35,223 nucleotides of DNA from an uncultured Bacilli bacterium (GTDB lineage: Bacteria; Bacillota_I; Bacilli_A; RF39; UBA660), in contig CANQBF010000009.1 of assembly GCA_947588895.1 (NCBI GenBank), forward strand, positions 1 through 35,223, given 5' to 3'. Below, in pieces: positions 26,005-34,784 of this stretch. The position numbers and the translations under genes were made by a program. The notes below the pieces were generated by a model, which saw nothing but the letters and a program-made list of their open reading frames with translations, had not been told where the DNA came from and did no database searches. Numbering within the stretch: position 1 is the first letter of the stretch; the number at the start of each line of letters is the position of its first letter.

Positions 26005-27371
26005 AATTTATCACCATTTATAATTTTTAATACAGTTTCTTTATCGTTAAAATAAGTTTTAGTATTACCAATTATTTGATAATCTTCATGGCCTTTACCT
26101 AATACCATTAATATATCATTATTATCTAATAATTGAATGCCTTTTTTAATGGCATTTTCTCTATCTAAAATAATTTCATAATTAGTTTTTTTAGTATCTT
26201 TTAATAAATCTTTAATGATTGCATTTTCATCTTCATCACGGGGATTATCGTTAGTAAATATTACTTGGTTAGCTAAATTTAAAACAATATTACCCATTTC
26301 TGGTCTTTTATCTTTATCAGAACCTGTACCGCCACCACAACCAATGACAACGATTATTTTATTACCATGCATTTCCCTAGCAGTAGTTAAAACATTTAAA
26401 ATGCCATCAGGGGTATGAGCATAATCAATAATAATCGTATTATTTTTGTAAGCAATTTTTTCCATTCTCCCAACTGGACCAATAGTATGTTTTAAACATT
26501 CATTTATTTTTTCAAAAGTAAAACCGATTTTATGTAAAACAATAATAGCACATAAAGAATTATATATATTGTGTTTACCTAATAATTCAGTACAAAAAGT
26601 ATATTCTTGATTATTATATTTTAAAGTAAAATTACTTTCTTTTGTATTAATATTATAATTAGTTATTTCATAATCACATTTACTAAAACCATATAATATA
26701 TTATTATTTTCTTTTAAAATAAAAGTATCTTTATAGCTAGAATCATTATTGATAATAGCATATCCATCTTTTTTTATCATTTTAAACAATTTTTGTTTAG
26801 CTAAAGCATAATTTTCCATTGTTTTATGATAACCTAAATGTTCATGGGTTAGATTAGTAAAAATAGCAAAATCAAACTTTAAATTAGCTAATCTATTTTG
26901 ATGAAGTCCATGTGATGATGTTTCTAAACAAACATATTTACATCCTTTATTTTTACTTTCAATTAATAATTCATAAATATCAATTATTTCTGGAGTAGTA
27001 TTGGGTAGTTTTTTTACAAAATCTTTTATATAAAATCCATTAGTACCTATATAAGCACAAGTAATACCTAAACTATTTAGCATATTATGGATAAGCATAG
27101 CAGTAGTAGTTTTACCATTAGTACCGGTAACTCCGATTAATTTTAAATCTTTTATTTCATCATAATAATTATCATACAAATATTTAATTAAATATTCTTT
27201 AGTATCAGGTACTTTAATAGTAGGTACTTCATAATCACCATATTCGACAACTACTTTAGATGCTCCATTTTTAATGGCATCATTAACGTATTTATGGCCA
27301 TCATTAAATGTCTTAAGAGCAATAAAAATATCGCCTTTTTTAATCTCTTTTGAATTATATTTTATATTCAT
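26001..27371 (-). CDS. murE: UDP-N-acetylmuramyl tripeptide synthetase MurE
   Basis: 'GVTGTNGKTTTAMLIHNML', 'TNLTHEHLGYHKTMENYALAKQKLF', 'DYAHTPDGI', 'NDNPRDEDE', 'GKGHEDYQ'. Confidence 0.95.
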   Translation of the reverse strand: MNIKYNSKEIKKGDIFIALKTFNDGHKYVNDAIKNGASKVVVEYGDYEVPTIKVPDTKEYLIKYLYDNYYDEIKDLKLIGVTGTNGKTTTAMLIHNMLNSLGITCAYIGTNGFYIKDFVKKLPNTTPEIIDIYELLIESKNKGCKYVCLETSSHGLHQNRLANLKFDFAIFTNLTHEHLGYHKTMENYALAKQKLFKMIKKDGYAIINNDSSYKDTFILKENNNILYGFSKCDYEITNYNINTKESNFTLKYNNQEYTFCTELLGKHNIYNSLCAIIVLHKIGFTFEKINECLKHTIGPVGRMEKIAYKNNTIIIDYAHTPDGILNVLTTAREMHGNKIIVVIGCGGGTGSDKDKRPEMGNIVLNLANQVIFTNDNPRDEDENAIIKDLLKDTKKTNYEIILDRENAIKKGIQLLDNNDILMVLGKGHEDYQIIGNTKTYFNDKETVLKIINGDKL

Positions 27372-27566
27372 GATGTTCTCCTTTCTTTTCTTAATAATAT
27401 TATATTTTATTTTGATAAAAAAATCTTTATAAATGTTTTCTATTATACCATATTTTTAACTTTTATTTAATTATCATTTCTTACATTTACATAAGTTTAC
27501 AAAAATGCGAAAATTGTTGTATTATAAAGGGGAGAATGCTATAATATTCTTAGAAAGAAGGATGTT

Positions 27567-28172
27567 ATGAAGAAGGTAGGAATTTTATTATTATGTCTTA
27601 TGCTTATTTTACCAATTTCTGTAAATGCAGCGAAGAGTAATAGTAAAGATACAACAAAAGAAGAAGAAAAAGAGGATAATGTTGATACTTCAAAACTAGT
27701 TAAAGTTTATGTCTTTGTTGCTGGTGGTTGTGGTTATTGTGAACAACAATTAGCATACTTAGAAAGTTTGGATTCATACAACAAGAAATTTACCATTGTT
27801 GAAAAAGAATTATTTGTAGATAATCAAACATGGGCTCATGGTGCTGATTATGAATTAGGAGAAACAGTTGCTAATGGCTTTAATAAAGCTGGCTTTAAAA
27901 ATGCAAATGTTAGTGGTACACCTTTTGTAGTTATTAGTGATTTATATGCTGCAACTACTTATAGTGGTAATCTTGAATCAGTAATTAATGAAGCATATGA
28001 AGCTGGTGATAAAGATATAGTTTCATGTTATGCTGAAGGTAGAACTGATTGTTTACCAGAGCCTGATACTAAAATATCTCGTAAAGCATTAATTATTGCT
28101 GGCGTATGTAGTGTTGTACTTGCCGGCGCATTAATCGGAGCAGGTATAATAATTAGTAAAAAACAAGATTAA
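27567..28172 (+). CDS. Membrane-anchored thioredoxin-like protein (CGYC active site)
   Basis: Signal peptide; 'VYVFVAGGCGYCEQQLAYLES', 'VSGTPFVVI'; C-terminal TM. Confidence 0.8.
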   Translation: MKKVGILLLCLMLILPISVNAAKSNSKDTTKEEEKEDNVDTSKLVKVYVFVAGGCGYCEQQLAYLESLDSYNKKFTIVEKELFVDNQTWAHGADYELGETVANGFNKAGFKNANVSGTPFVVISDLYAATTYSGNLESVINEAYEAGDKDIVSCYAEGRTDCLPEPDTKISRKALIIAGVCSVVLAGALIGAGIIISKKQD

Positions 28173-28197
28173 CATTCCTAATTGGGAATGTTTTTTT
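28172..28197 (+). terminator. Intrinsic terminator
   Basis: ACATTCC-taattg-GGAATGTTTTTTT. Confidence 0.85.
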
Positions 28198-28545
28198 AGC
28201 TTTTAATTTACAAAAAATGTCGGATTTTGACAAGTTTTGATAACATTTGTCGAAGTCCTTGCAAATTAAAATAAATGGGTTTATTATCATCACTCGAAGG
28301 CAGGGTTTTGGTCGATTTAAACAAATATAAAATATAACTTTAATTCTTAAATAAAATATCTACCCGAACAACTTATCCCATATTAAATCACCACCTGCTT
28401 TCAATATAATTTTAAAGATGAAATAACTTTGTAGGTGTCTTTGATAAATTAAAAATCATTTGTAGTTAAGTATATACAAATTTATTAAAAACTAAAGACT
28501 TTTTGTTAGAAATTTGATACAATACTTTGATAGGAAGTGATTGGT

Positions 28546-29860
28546 ATGCATTTACCAGATTTAGATATTGCTAAAAAAAGAGAAAAAAGAGAAAATAAAT
28601 ATATTGATTTACAAGAAAATATTTCTAAACATTTTAATAATCAAAAATATTTTTTAAGGACTTATGGTTGTCAAATGAATGTTCATGATAGTGAAGCTAT
28701 TCGTAGTTACTTGGAAAGACTTGGTTTAACTAGTACAGAAAACATTGAAGAAGCAACAGTTATTGTTTTAAATACTTGTGCTATTAGAGAAAATGCCCGT
28801 GATAAAGTAATTGGCTTTTTAGGTAAATGTCACTATTTAAAAAAGAATCATCCTAATATTAAAATAGTTTTAGCGGGTTGTATGAGTGAACAACCTGATT
28901 TTGTAGAATTAATTCAAAAAAAATATTCTTTTGTTGACATTATTATTGGTACTCATAATTTACAAGACTTACCAAAATTATTAATTCAAGAATTTAATAA
29001 ATTAGATTATGTATGGTTGTGATAAATTTTGTACTTATTGTATTGTTCCTTATACAAGAGGTAGAGAAAGAAGTCGTCAACCAGAAAAAATTATTGAAGA
29101 AGTGATTGATTTAAAAAATCATGGATATAAAGAAGTAACTTTACTTGGCCAAAATGTTAATGCATATGGCAGAGATATTGGAGTTAAATTTAGTGATTTA
29201 TTAGAAAGTGTTGCTAAAACTGGTATTGAAAGAATTCGCTTTGTTACATCTCATCCTTGGAATTTTACAGATGAAATGATTGATGTAATTGCTAAATATA
29301 AAAATATTATGCCATATATTCATTTACCAATTCAATCTGGTAGTGATGAAATTTTAAAAAGAATGAATCGAAGATATACTAAAAAAGAATATTTAGAATT
29401 ATTTAATAAAATTAAAAATAAAATTCCTAATGTGGCAATTACTACAGATATAATTGTTGGTTTTCCAAATGAAAGTGAAGAAGATTTTGAGGAAACTTTA
29501 GATGTTGTTAAAACTTGTGAATTTGATGGAGCATATACATTTATTTTCTCCCCCAGAGAAGGTACTCCAGCAGCCAGAATGGAAGATAAAATATCAATGA
29601 AAGAAAAAGAAGAAAGATTATATAAGTTAAATGAGCTTGTTAATTACTATTCTAATAAAAGTAATCAAAAATTATTAAATCAAGAAGTTGAAGTATTAGT
29701 TTTAGGTGTATCTGAAAAAGATAGTAATAAAGTTTATGGTTATACTGATACTATGAAATTAGTAAATATTAATGGTCCAAAGAATATTATTGGTAAAATT
29801 GTTAGGGTAAAAATAACTGATGCTAAAAGTTTTAGTTTAGATGGTGAATATATTAATTAG
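28546..29860 (+). pseudogene. miaB: tRNA-2-methylthio-N6-dimethylallyladenosine synthase MiaB, split by internal deletion/frameshift
   Basis: N-terminal ORF (to 29022): 'TYGCQMNVHDS', 'NTCAIRENA', 'AGCMSEQ'. C-terminal ORF (from 29009, other frame): 'MYGCDKFCTYCIVPYTRGRERSR'. The linker segment normally between them is absent. Confidence 0.85.
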
Positions 29861-29935
29861 CAAAAAAAGTAAAGTAAATAAAATTATAAATACTTATTTT
29901 ATAAATTATATTGTATAATATATTTAGGAGTATAT

Positions 29936-30880
29936 ATGAAAAGAAAAAAGAATAATTATAAAATTGTATTAATAATATTTATTGTAGTTACAATAGCTTT
30001 ATTTGCTGAAATAGGATATTTAGTTTTTTATAAAAAAGATAATGAAAAGTCTATTAATAATAAAGAAGTTAATAATCAAGAAGTAACTGATAGCAATATC
30101 GATAATAATGACAATAATATTGATAATGATATAAAAGATGAGCCTAGTAATGAGGAGGATGAAATTATTAATTTATTAAAGCAAGAAGAATATTATATTG
30201 AAAATAATTTAGATAGATATTTAAGTTATAAAGCTTTAAATCCTGAAAAAACTAATAAAGAAATAATTACTGATGTTAATTGTAATATTGATAAAGATTT
30301 TTATACTGATATAGAGAATAGTGATTTAGATAAAGGAATATTAGTAATAGTTAATAAATATCATGCTTTAAGTAGTAATTATATACCAAATCTTACTACG
30401 ATGGAAAATAGTTATACTAGTGTAGCTGGAGCAAAAATGGAAGTTGAAGCTTATGAACATTTTAAAGAAATGGTTGATGCTGCTAAATTGGAAGATATTA
30501 AGTTATTTAATGTTTCAGCTTATCGTAGTTATGCCACTCAAGATACATTATATACAAATTATGTTAAAAGAGATGGTGTAGATGGAGCCGATAGATATTC
30601 AGCTAGACCTGGACATTCAGAACATCAAACTGGACTAGCATCTGACATAAATACAGCATCATCTAAAGCTCATTTTGAAAATACTAAAGAATATTCTTGG
30701 TTAATTTCTAATTCTTATAAATATGGTTTTATTTTAAGATATCCTGAAAATAAAGAATATCTTACAGGCTATAAATTTGAACCATGGCATTATCGCTATG
30801 TTGGAGTAGAAGTAGCAACTTATATTCATGAACATAATATAACTTATGATGAATATTACGCTTATTTTATTGAAAAGTAA
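29936..30880 (+). CDS. VanY-type D-alanyl-D-alanine carboxypeptidase (M15B), membrane anchored
   Basis: N-terminal TM; 'SAYRSYATQDTLY...RPGHSEHQTGLASDI...FILRYP...FEPWHYRYVG'. Confidence 0.93.
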   Translation: MKRKKNNYKIVLIIFIVVTIALFAEIGYLVFYKKDNEKSINNKEVNNQEVTDSNIDNNDNNIDNDIKDEPSNEEDEIINLLKQEEYYIENNLDRYLSYKALNPEKTNKEIITDVNCNIDKDFYTDIENSDLDKGILVIVNKYHALSSNYIPNLTTMENSYTSVAGAKMEVEAYEHFKEMVDAAKLEDIKLFNVSAYRSYATQDTLYTNYVKRDGVDGADRYSARPGHSEHQTGLASDINTASSKAHFENTKEYSWLISNSYKYGFILRYPENKEYLTGYKFEPWHYRYVGVEVATYIHEHNITYDEYYAYFIEK

Positions 30881-30905
30881 TTAGATTATCTAATTATTTT
30901 TTTAT
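30878..30905 (+). terminator. Possible intrinsic terminator
   Basis: TAATTAGAT-T-ATCTAATTA followed by TTTTTTT. Confidence 0.5.
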
Positions 30906-30957
30906 TTACTATTATAGTCTTTTGTATTATAATAAATCTTACTAAAAGGAGAAATAC

Positions 30958-31545
30958 ATGGAAAAAGATATTAATGCTTGGTGGAATGAACAAGTAAAAG
31001 AATATAATGATAGTGAATTTAAAAGAAGAAAAATAATAACTTTAAAAGAAGAAGCAAGAAAAAATTTGGCTATTGAAATGAATTGTAAAGATTATGATGA
31101 ATTAAGAAATGTATGGGAGTCATTAAATAATAAATATCAAAAATATAAAATAGGTAAAGATAATGTTTGGAAAATGGCTAAAAAGCAAAAGAATTTTTGG
31201 AAAACTTATGATTTTACTTATACTGTAAAAGTAATGCAAAGAATTCAAACTATTAATGATATTGTAAATAGTATTGATATTGAAAAAATAAGTAAAGATT
31301 TATGTCATAACATTTTTTTAGCAGCAGCTGAAAGTAAAGTTATATTTAGAGAAATTATTGATTTAGATATCTATTTTAATATGGAGCTAATTTATGATGA
31401 TGAAGATTTCTTCTTTGATGAAGAAAAATATTATACATTATGTAATAATTTAGTTTGTGCATATTTAGATAAAACCGAAGATTTATTAAATGAATTAAAA
31501 CATAATTATGAAGTACAAGATGTTTTGAAAAGAGTATTGAAATAG
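30958..31545 (+). CDS. Uncharacterised tandem family, copy 1 (divergent)
   Basis: 195 aa, 'INAWWNEQVKEYND...NCKDYDELRNVWE...DLDIYFNMEL' parallels copies 2-4. Confidence 0.7.
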   Translation: MEKDINAWWNEQVKEYNDSEFKRRKIITLKEEARKNLAIEMNCKDYDELRNVWESLNNKYQKYKIGKDNVWKMAKKQKNFWKTYDFTYTVKVMQRIQTINDIVNSIDIEKISKDLCHNIFLAAAESKVIFREIIDLDIYFNMELIYDDEDFFFDEEKYYTLCNNLVCAYLDKTEDLLNELKHNYEVQDVLKRVLK

Positions 31546-31558
31546 GAAGGTAATAAAA

Positions 31559-32230
31559 ATGACTATAAAAATGATTAATGAAGAATGGTTTGAAAAACAA
31601 AAAAATAAGTATTTAGATTCTTTAGCGGGTTTTGAATTTTCAAAACAATATAAGGAAAATAAAGAAAAATTTTTAGATAAATTAAAATCTGAATTTAGGT
31701 GTATTTTTAATTGTAGTTCTTATGATGAATTAGAATTTATTGTTAGACAAGTTAAAGATGAAAATTATCAAAAATTTGTTAATAATAAATTAAAAAACAT
31801 TAATATTTTTGATGAAAATTTTCAAAAATATTATGAATTTATGAAATCAGTTAACTTAGCTAAAATGATACACAAAATTTTTGGCAGTTATGAAAATAGA
31901 TTTTTAACAAACGAACGTAGTATGATTACATTTTTAAGAGTATATACTTTAAGTGATACAATATATTGTGATGTAATGGATTTAAACTTCTATTTTGGTA
32001 TGGAATTAGCTAAATATGAAGGTGTTACTTTTACTGAAGATGAAATACATACTTTAAATTTATATGATAGTTTATATGATACATACTTAGAATATTATCA
32101 AAGATTTGTAGATACACTTCCAAAGTCAGAATTAAAACAAGAATTAGAAGCAATACCAAATGAATTAACAAAAATAGAAAATAAAGAGATATTTGGTAAA
32201 AAGTCTTTAAAAAGAAAGAAAAATAAGTAA
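31559..32230 (+). CDS. Uncharacterised tandem family, copy 2
   Basis: 223 aa, 'INEEWFEKQKNKYLDSLAGFEFSKQYKENKEKFLDKLKSEFRCIFNCSSYDELEFI ... DLNFYFGMELAKYEG ... FGKKSLKRKKNK'. Confidence 0.75.
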   Translation: MTIKMINEEWFEKQKNKYLDSLAGFEFSKQYKENKEKFLDKLKSEFRCIFNCSSYDELEFIVRQVKDENYQKFVNNKLKNINIFDENFQKYYEFMKSVNLAKMIHKIFGSYENRFLTNERSMITFLRVYTLSDTIYCDVMDLNFYFGMELAKYEGVTFTEDEIHTLNLYDSLYDTYLEYYQRFVDTLPKSELKQELEAIPNELTKIENKEIFGKKSLKRKKNK

Positions 32231-32249
32231 AATTTATGGAGGTAAAATA

Positions 32250-32963
32250 ATGAATAATAAAATTAGTGAAGAATGGTTTAATAAACAAAAAGATAAATAT
32301 TCAGAATTTTTAGCAGAAGAAGAATTAGATAAAAAATATCTAGAAAATAAAGATAAAATTTATGATAAGTTAAAATCAGAATTAACTCTTAAATATAATT
32401 GTCATTCTTATAGTGAATTAAGTTATATTTTTAATGGAATTTTAAGAAGAAATAATTCAAAATATAGAATAAAAGATATAGATTTTGGTGATTTAGCTTT
32501 TCGCCAAAAGTTTAAATTTATGAATTCAATTAATTTAGTAAAGATGAGGGGAGAAATTCTTCGTGGTAGTCATCGAACTAGATATTTAGTAAATGAAGAC
32601 AGTATAAAAACATTTTTAGAATTATTTATTTTAAGTGATACAATATATCATGATTTATTATGTCCAGAGATATATTTTGGTATGGAATTAGCATGTTATA
32701 AAGGTGAACAATTTACAGAAGATGAAAGACAATATTTAAATTTATATAATAGTTTTTATGATACTTATTTAGAATATTATCAAAAATTTATTGATACTCT
32801 TCCAGAATCAAAATTCAAACAAGAATTTGAAGCAATTCCTAATGAATTAATAAAAACAGAAAATGAAAAAATAGATGAACTAATAAGAGTAGAAAATGAA
32901 GAAGTAATAGAAAGAATATTTGGTAAAAATGCTTTAAAAAGAAAGAAAAATAAACATAATTAA
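32250..32963 (+). CDS. Uncharacterised tandem family, copy 3
   Basis: 237 aa, 'MNNKISEEWFNKQKDKY...NCHSYSELSYIF...EIYFGMELACYKG...IFGKNALKRKKNKHN'. Confidence 0.75.
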   Translation: MNNKISEEWFNKQKDKYSEFLAEEELDKKYLENKDKIYDKLKSELTLKYNCHSYSELSYIFNGILRRNNSKYRIKDIDFGDLAFRQKFKFMNSINLVKMRGEILRGSHRTRYLVNEDSIKTFLELFILSDTIYHDLLCPEIYFGMELACYKGEQFTEDERQYLNLYNSFYDTYLEYYQKFIDTLPESKFKQEFEAIPNELIKTENEKIDELIRVENEEVIERIFGKNALKRKKNKHN

Positions 32964-32976
32964 TTGGAGAGTAATA

Positions 32977-33667
32977 ATGAATAATAAAATTAGTGAAGAA
33001 TGGTTTAATAAACAAAAAAATAAATATTTAGATAATATAGCAGGTTTTGAATTTTTAAAACAATATAAAGAAAATAAAGAACAAATTTTAAACAAGTTAA
33101 AATCTGAATATACGGGGGGGTACATTTAATTGTCACTCTTATGATGAATTAGAATTTATTATAAAAGAAGTTAGATATGATAATTATCATAAATTTAATA
33201 ATGGAAAAGACATTAATCTTCTTAATGATGATATTCAAAAAAAATACGAATTTATGAAATCAGTTAATTTAGCTAAAATGAGATACAAAATTCTTTGTAG
33301 TGCTCATAATAGATTTTTAGCAAATGAAGATAGTATGAAAAAATTTTTAGAAGTATATACTTTAAGTGATATAATAATACATCCTGATGTAATTGATTTA
33401 AATTTTTATTTTGGTATTGAATTAGCTAAATATGAAGGTGTTATTTTTACGGAAGATGAAGTACAAGTTTTAAATTTATATGATAGTTTATATGATACAT
33501 ATTTAGAATATTATCAAAAATTTATTGATACACTTCCCAATTCAAAATTAAAACAAGAATTAGAAGCAATCCCTAATGGATTAACAAAAGTAGAAACAGT
33601 GACTGTGGAAATAGAGAGTAAAACATTTGGTAAAAAGTTTTTAAGAAGAAATAAAAAAATACGATAA
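32977..33667 (+). pseudogene. Uncharacterised tandem family, copy 4, frameshifted at a G7 tract (candidate phase-OFF gene)
   Basis: Frame 1: MNNKISEEWFNKQKNKYLDNIAGFEFLKQYKENKEQILNKLKSEYTGGYI* (32977-33129). Removing one G gives ...SEYTGGTFNCHSYDELEFI..., which continues in the frame of the 33254-33667 ORF. Confidence 0.8.
33114..33120 (+). repeat. G7 homopolymer tract at the frameshift point
   Basis: 'tatacGGGGGGGtacattt' in otherwise AT-rich coding sequence. Confidence 0.9.
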
Positions 33668-33686
33668 ATTGACTATCGTATTTTTA
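33653..33686. terminator. Bidirectional intrinsic terminator
   Basis: AAAAAATACGATA-aattgac-TATCGTATTTTT. Confidence 0.8.
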
Positions 33687-34782
33687 TTATACCTATATCT
33701 GTATCAATATTATTAATATTATATAAGAATAAAACATTTTTAATATTATTATCTTGGATATAATCACTAATCTTTAAATTATAATATCGAGGATCAATAA
33801 CAATTATTTTTTGATAGTGATTAGCAATAAGAGGAATAAAAGAATTAGCATAACTATCTTTAATTATTAACAATTCTTCTTTATTGTCTATTTTATTATT
33901 AGTTATTTCTATTAATGGTTCATTAGTACCTAAAAAATAAGAATATTTATCTTTTTCTTTTAAATATTTTTCTTGATAAAAATCATTAACTGTTTTATTT
34001 AAATATTTAAGTGTTACATCATAATCCAAAGTATTTATTTTATATATATCATCATTATATTTTTTATTTGTAAATACTTTAGAATATAAAGTACCTAAGA
34101 AATTATCACTAACTTTTGTAATATTTAATTCATCTAAATTATAATAGTTAATATTATTATTTAGGCAATATTCTTTATAAGCAAAATATGCTCCATAACT
34201 AGTCCAATGATGGTCAGTTTTATAAAATAATTCATAATTATTTTTTTCTTTATTTAAAGTATCATAAATATTAATAGATTTAAAATTTAAATTTTTATAA
34301 TAATAATTAATCATCTCTATTTCACTTTTATTAATATTATATTTAGGTAATTTTTCTTTATAGATACTTGTTGCAGTTGGACTTAATAATATTTCCATAT
34401 TAACATCTATATTATTATTTTGAAATCTATTTAAAACATTAATTATTTTATCTTGATTAGTACTAGTTTTAAATCTATTAATTAGATAATTATCTTTAGT
34501 AATATAGACATCATTTATCATATCTTGACCACTTAATCTATATACTTTAGTTTTAAGGACTACTAAATGTTCTCGTAAAGGAAAATGGTCAGTTGTATAA
34601 TTTTCTAAATTAGAAATATAAATACCATCAATTAAATCATCAAAACTAAATTGCGGAAAATTAGTTAAATAACGAAATTCATTTTCGGAAAATTCTTTTT
34701 TATCACTAATAATAAAGAAAATAGAGAATAGTAAAATAATAATTGATATGCATATTGTAATTAATTTATAAACTTTTTCCAT
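33673..34782 (-). CDS. DHHW family protein (AlgX/DltD-like SGNH-type, exopolymer acetylation)
   Basis: 'YKTDHHWTSYGAYFAYKEYC', 'LLIIKDSYANSFIPLIANHYQKIIVIDPRYY'. Confidence 0.88.
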   Translation of the reverse strand: MEKVYKLITICISIIILLFSIFFIISDKKEFSENEFRYLTNFPQFSFDDLIDGIYISNLENYTTDHFPLREHLVVLKTKVYRLSGQDMINDVYITKDNYLINRFKTSTNQDKIINVLNRFQNNNIDVNMEILLSPTATSIYKEKLPKYNINKSEIEMINYYYKNLNFKSINIYDTLNKEKNNYELFYKTDHHWTSYGAYFAYKEYCLNNNINYYNLDELNITKVSDNFLGTLYSKVFTNKKYNDDIYKINTLDYDVTLKYLNKTVNDFYQEKYLKEKDKYSYFLGTNEPLIEITNNKIDNKEELLIIKDSYANSFIPLIANHYQKIIVIDPRYYNLKISDYIQDNNIKNVLFLYNINNIDTDIGIIKIR

Positions 34783-34784
34783 AA

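Noticed and set aside
26215-26418. 67-aa plus-strand ORF inside murE
   Set aside because: Antisense shadow of murE, no independent support.
27242-27250. Another Spo0A-box-like sequence (GTTGTCGAA on the minus strand)
   Set aside because: Inside murE coding sequence; shows such near-matches occur by chance and tempers the 28246 site.
28960-29040. Programmed ribosomal frameshift joining the two miaB halves
   Set aside because: No slippery heptamer seen at the junction, and a frameshift would not restore the missing linker segment; deletion is simpler.
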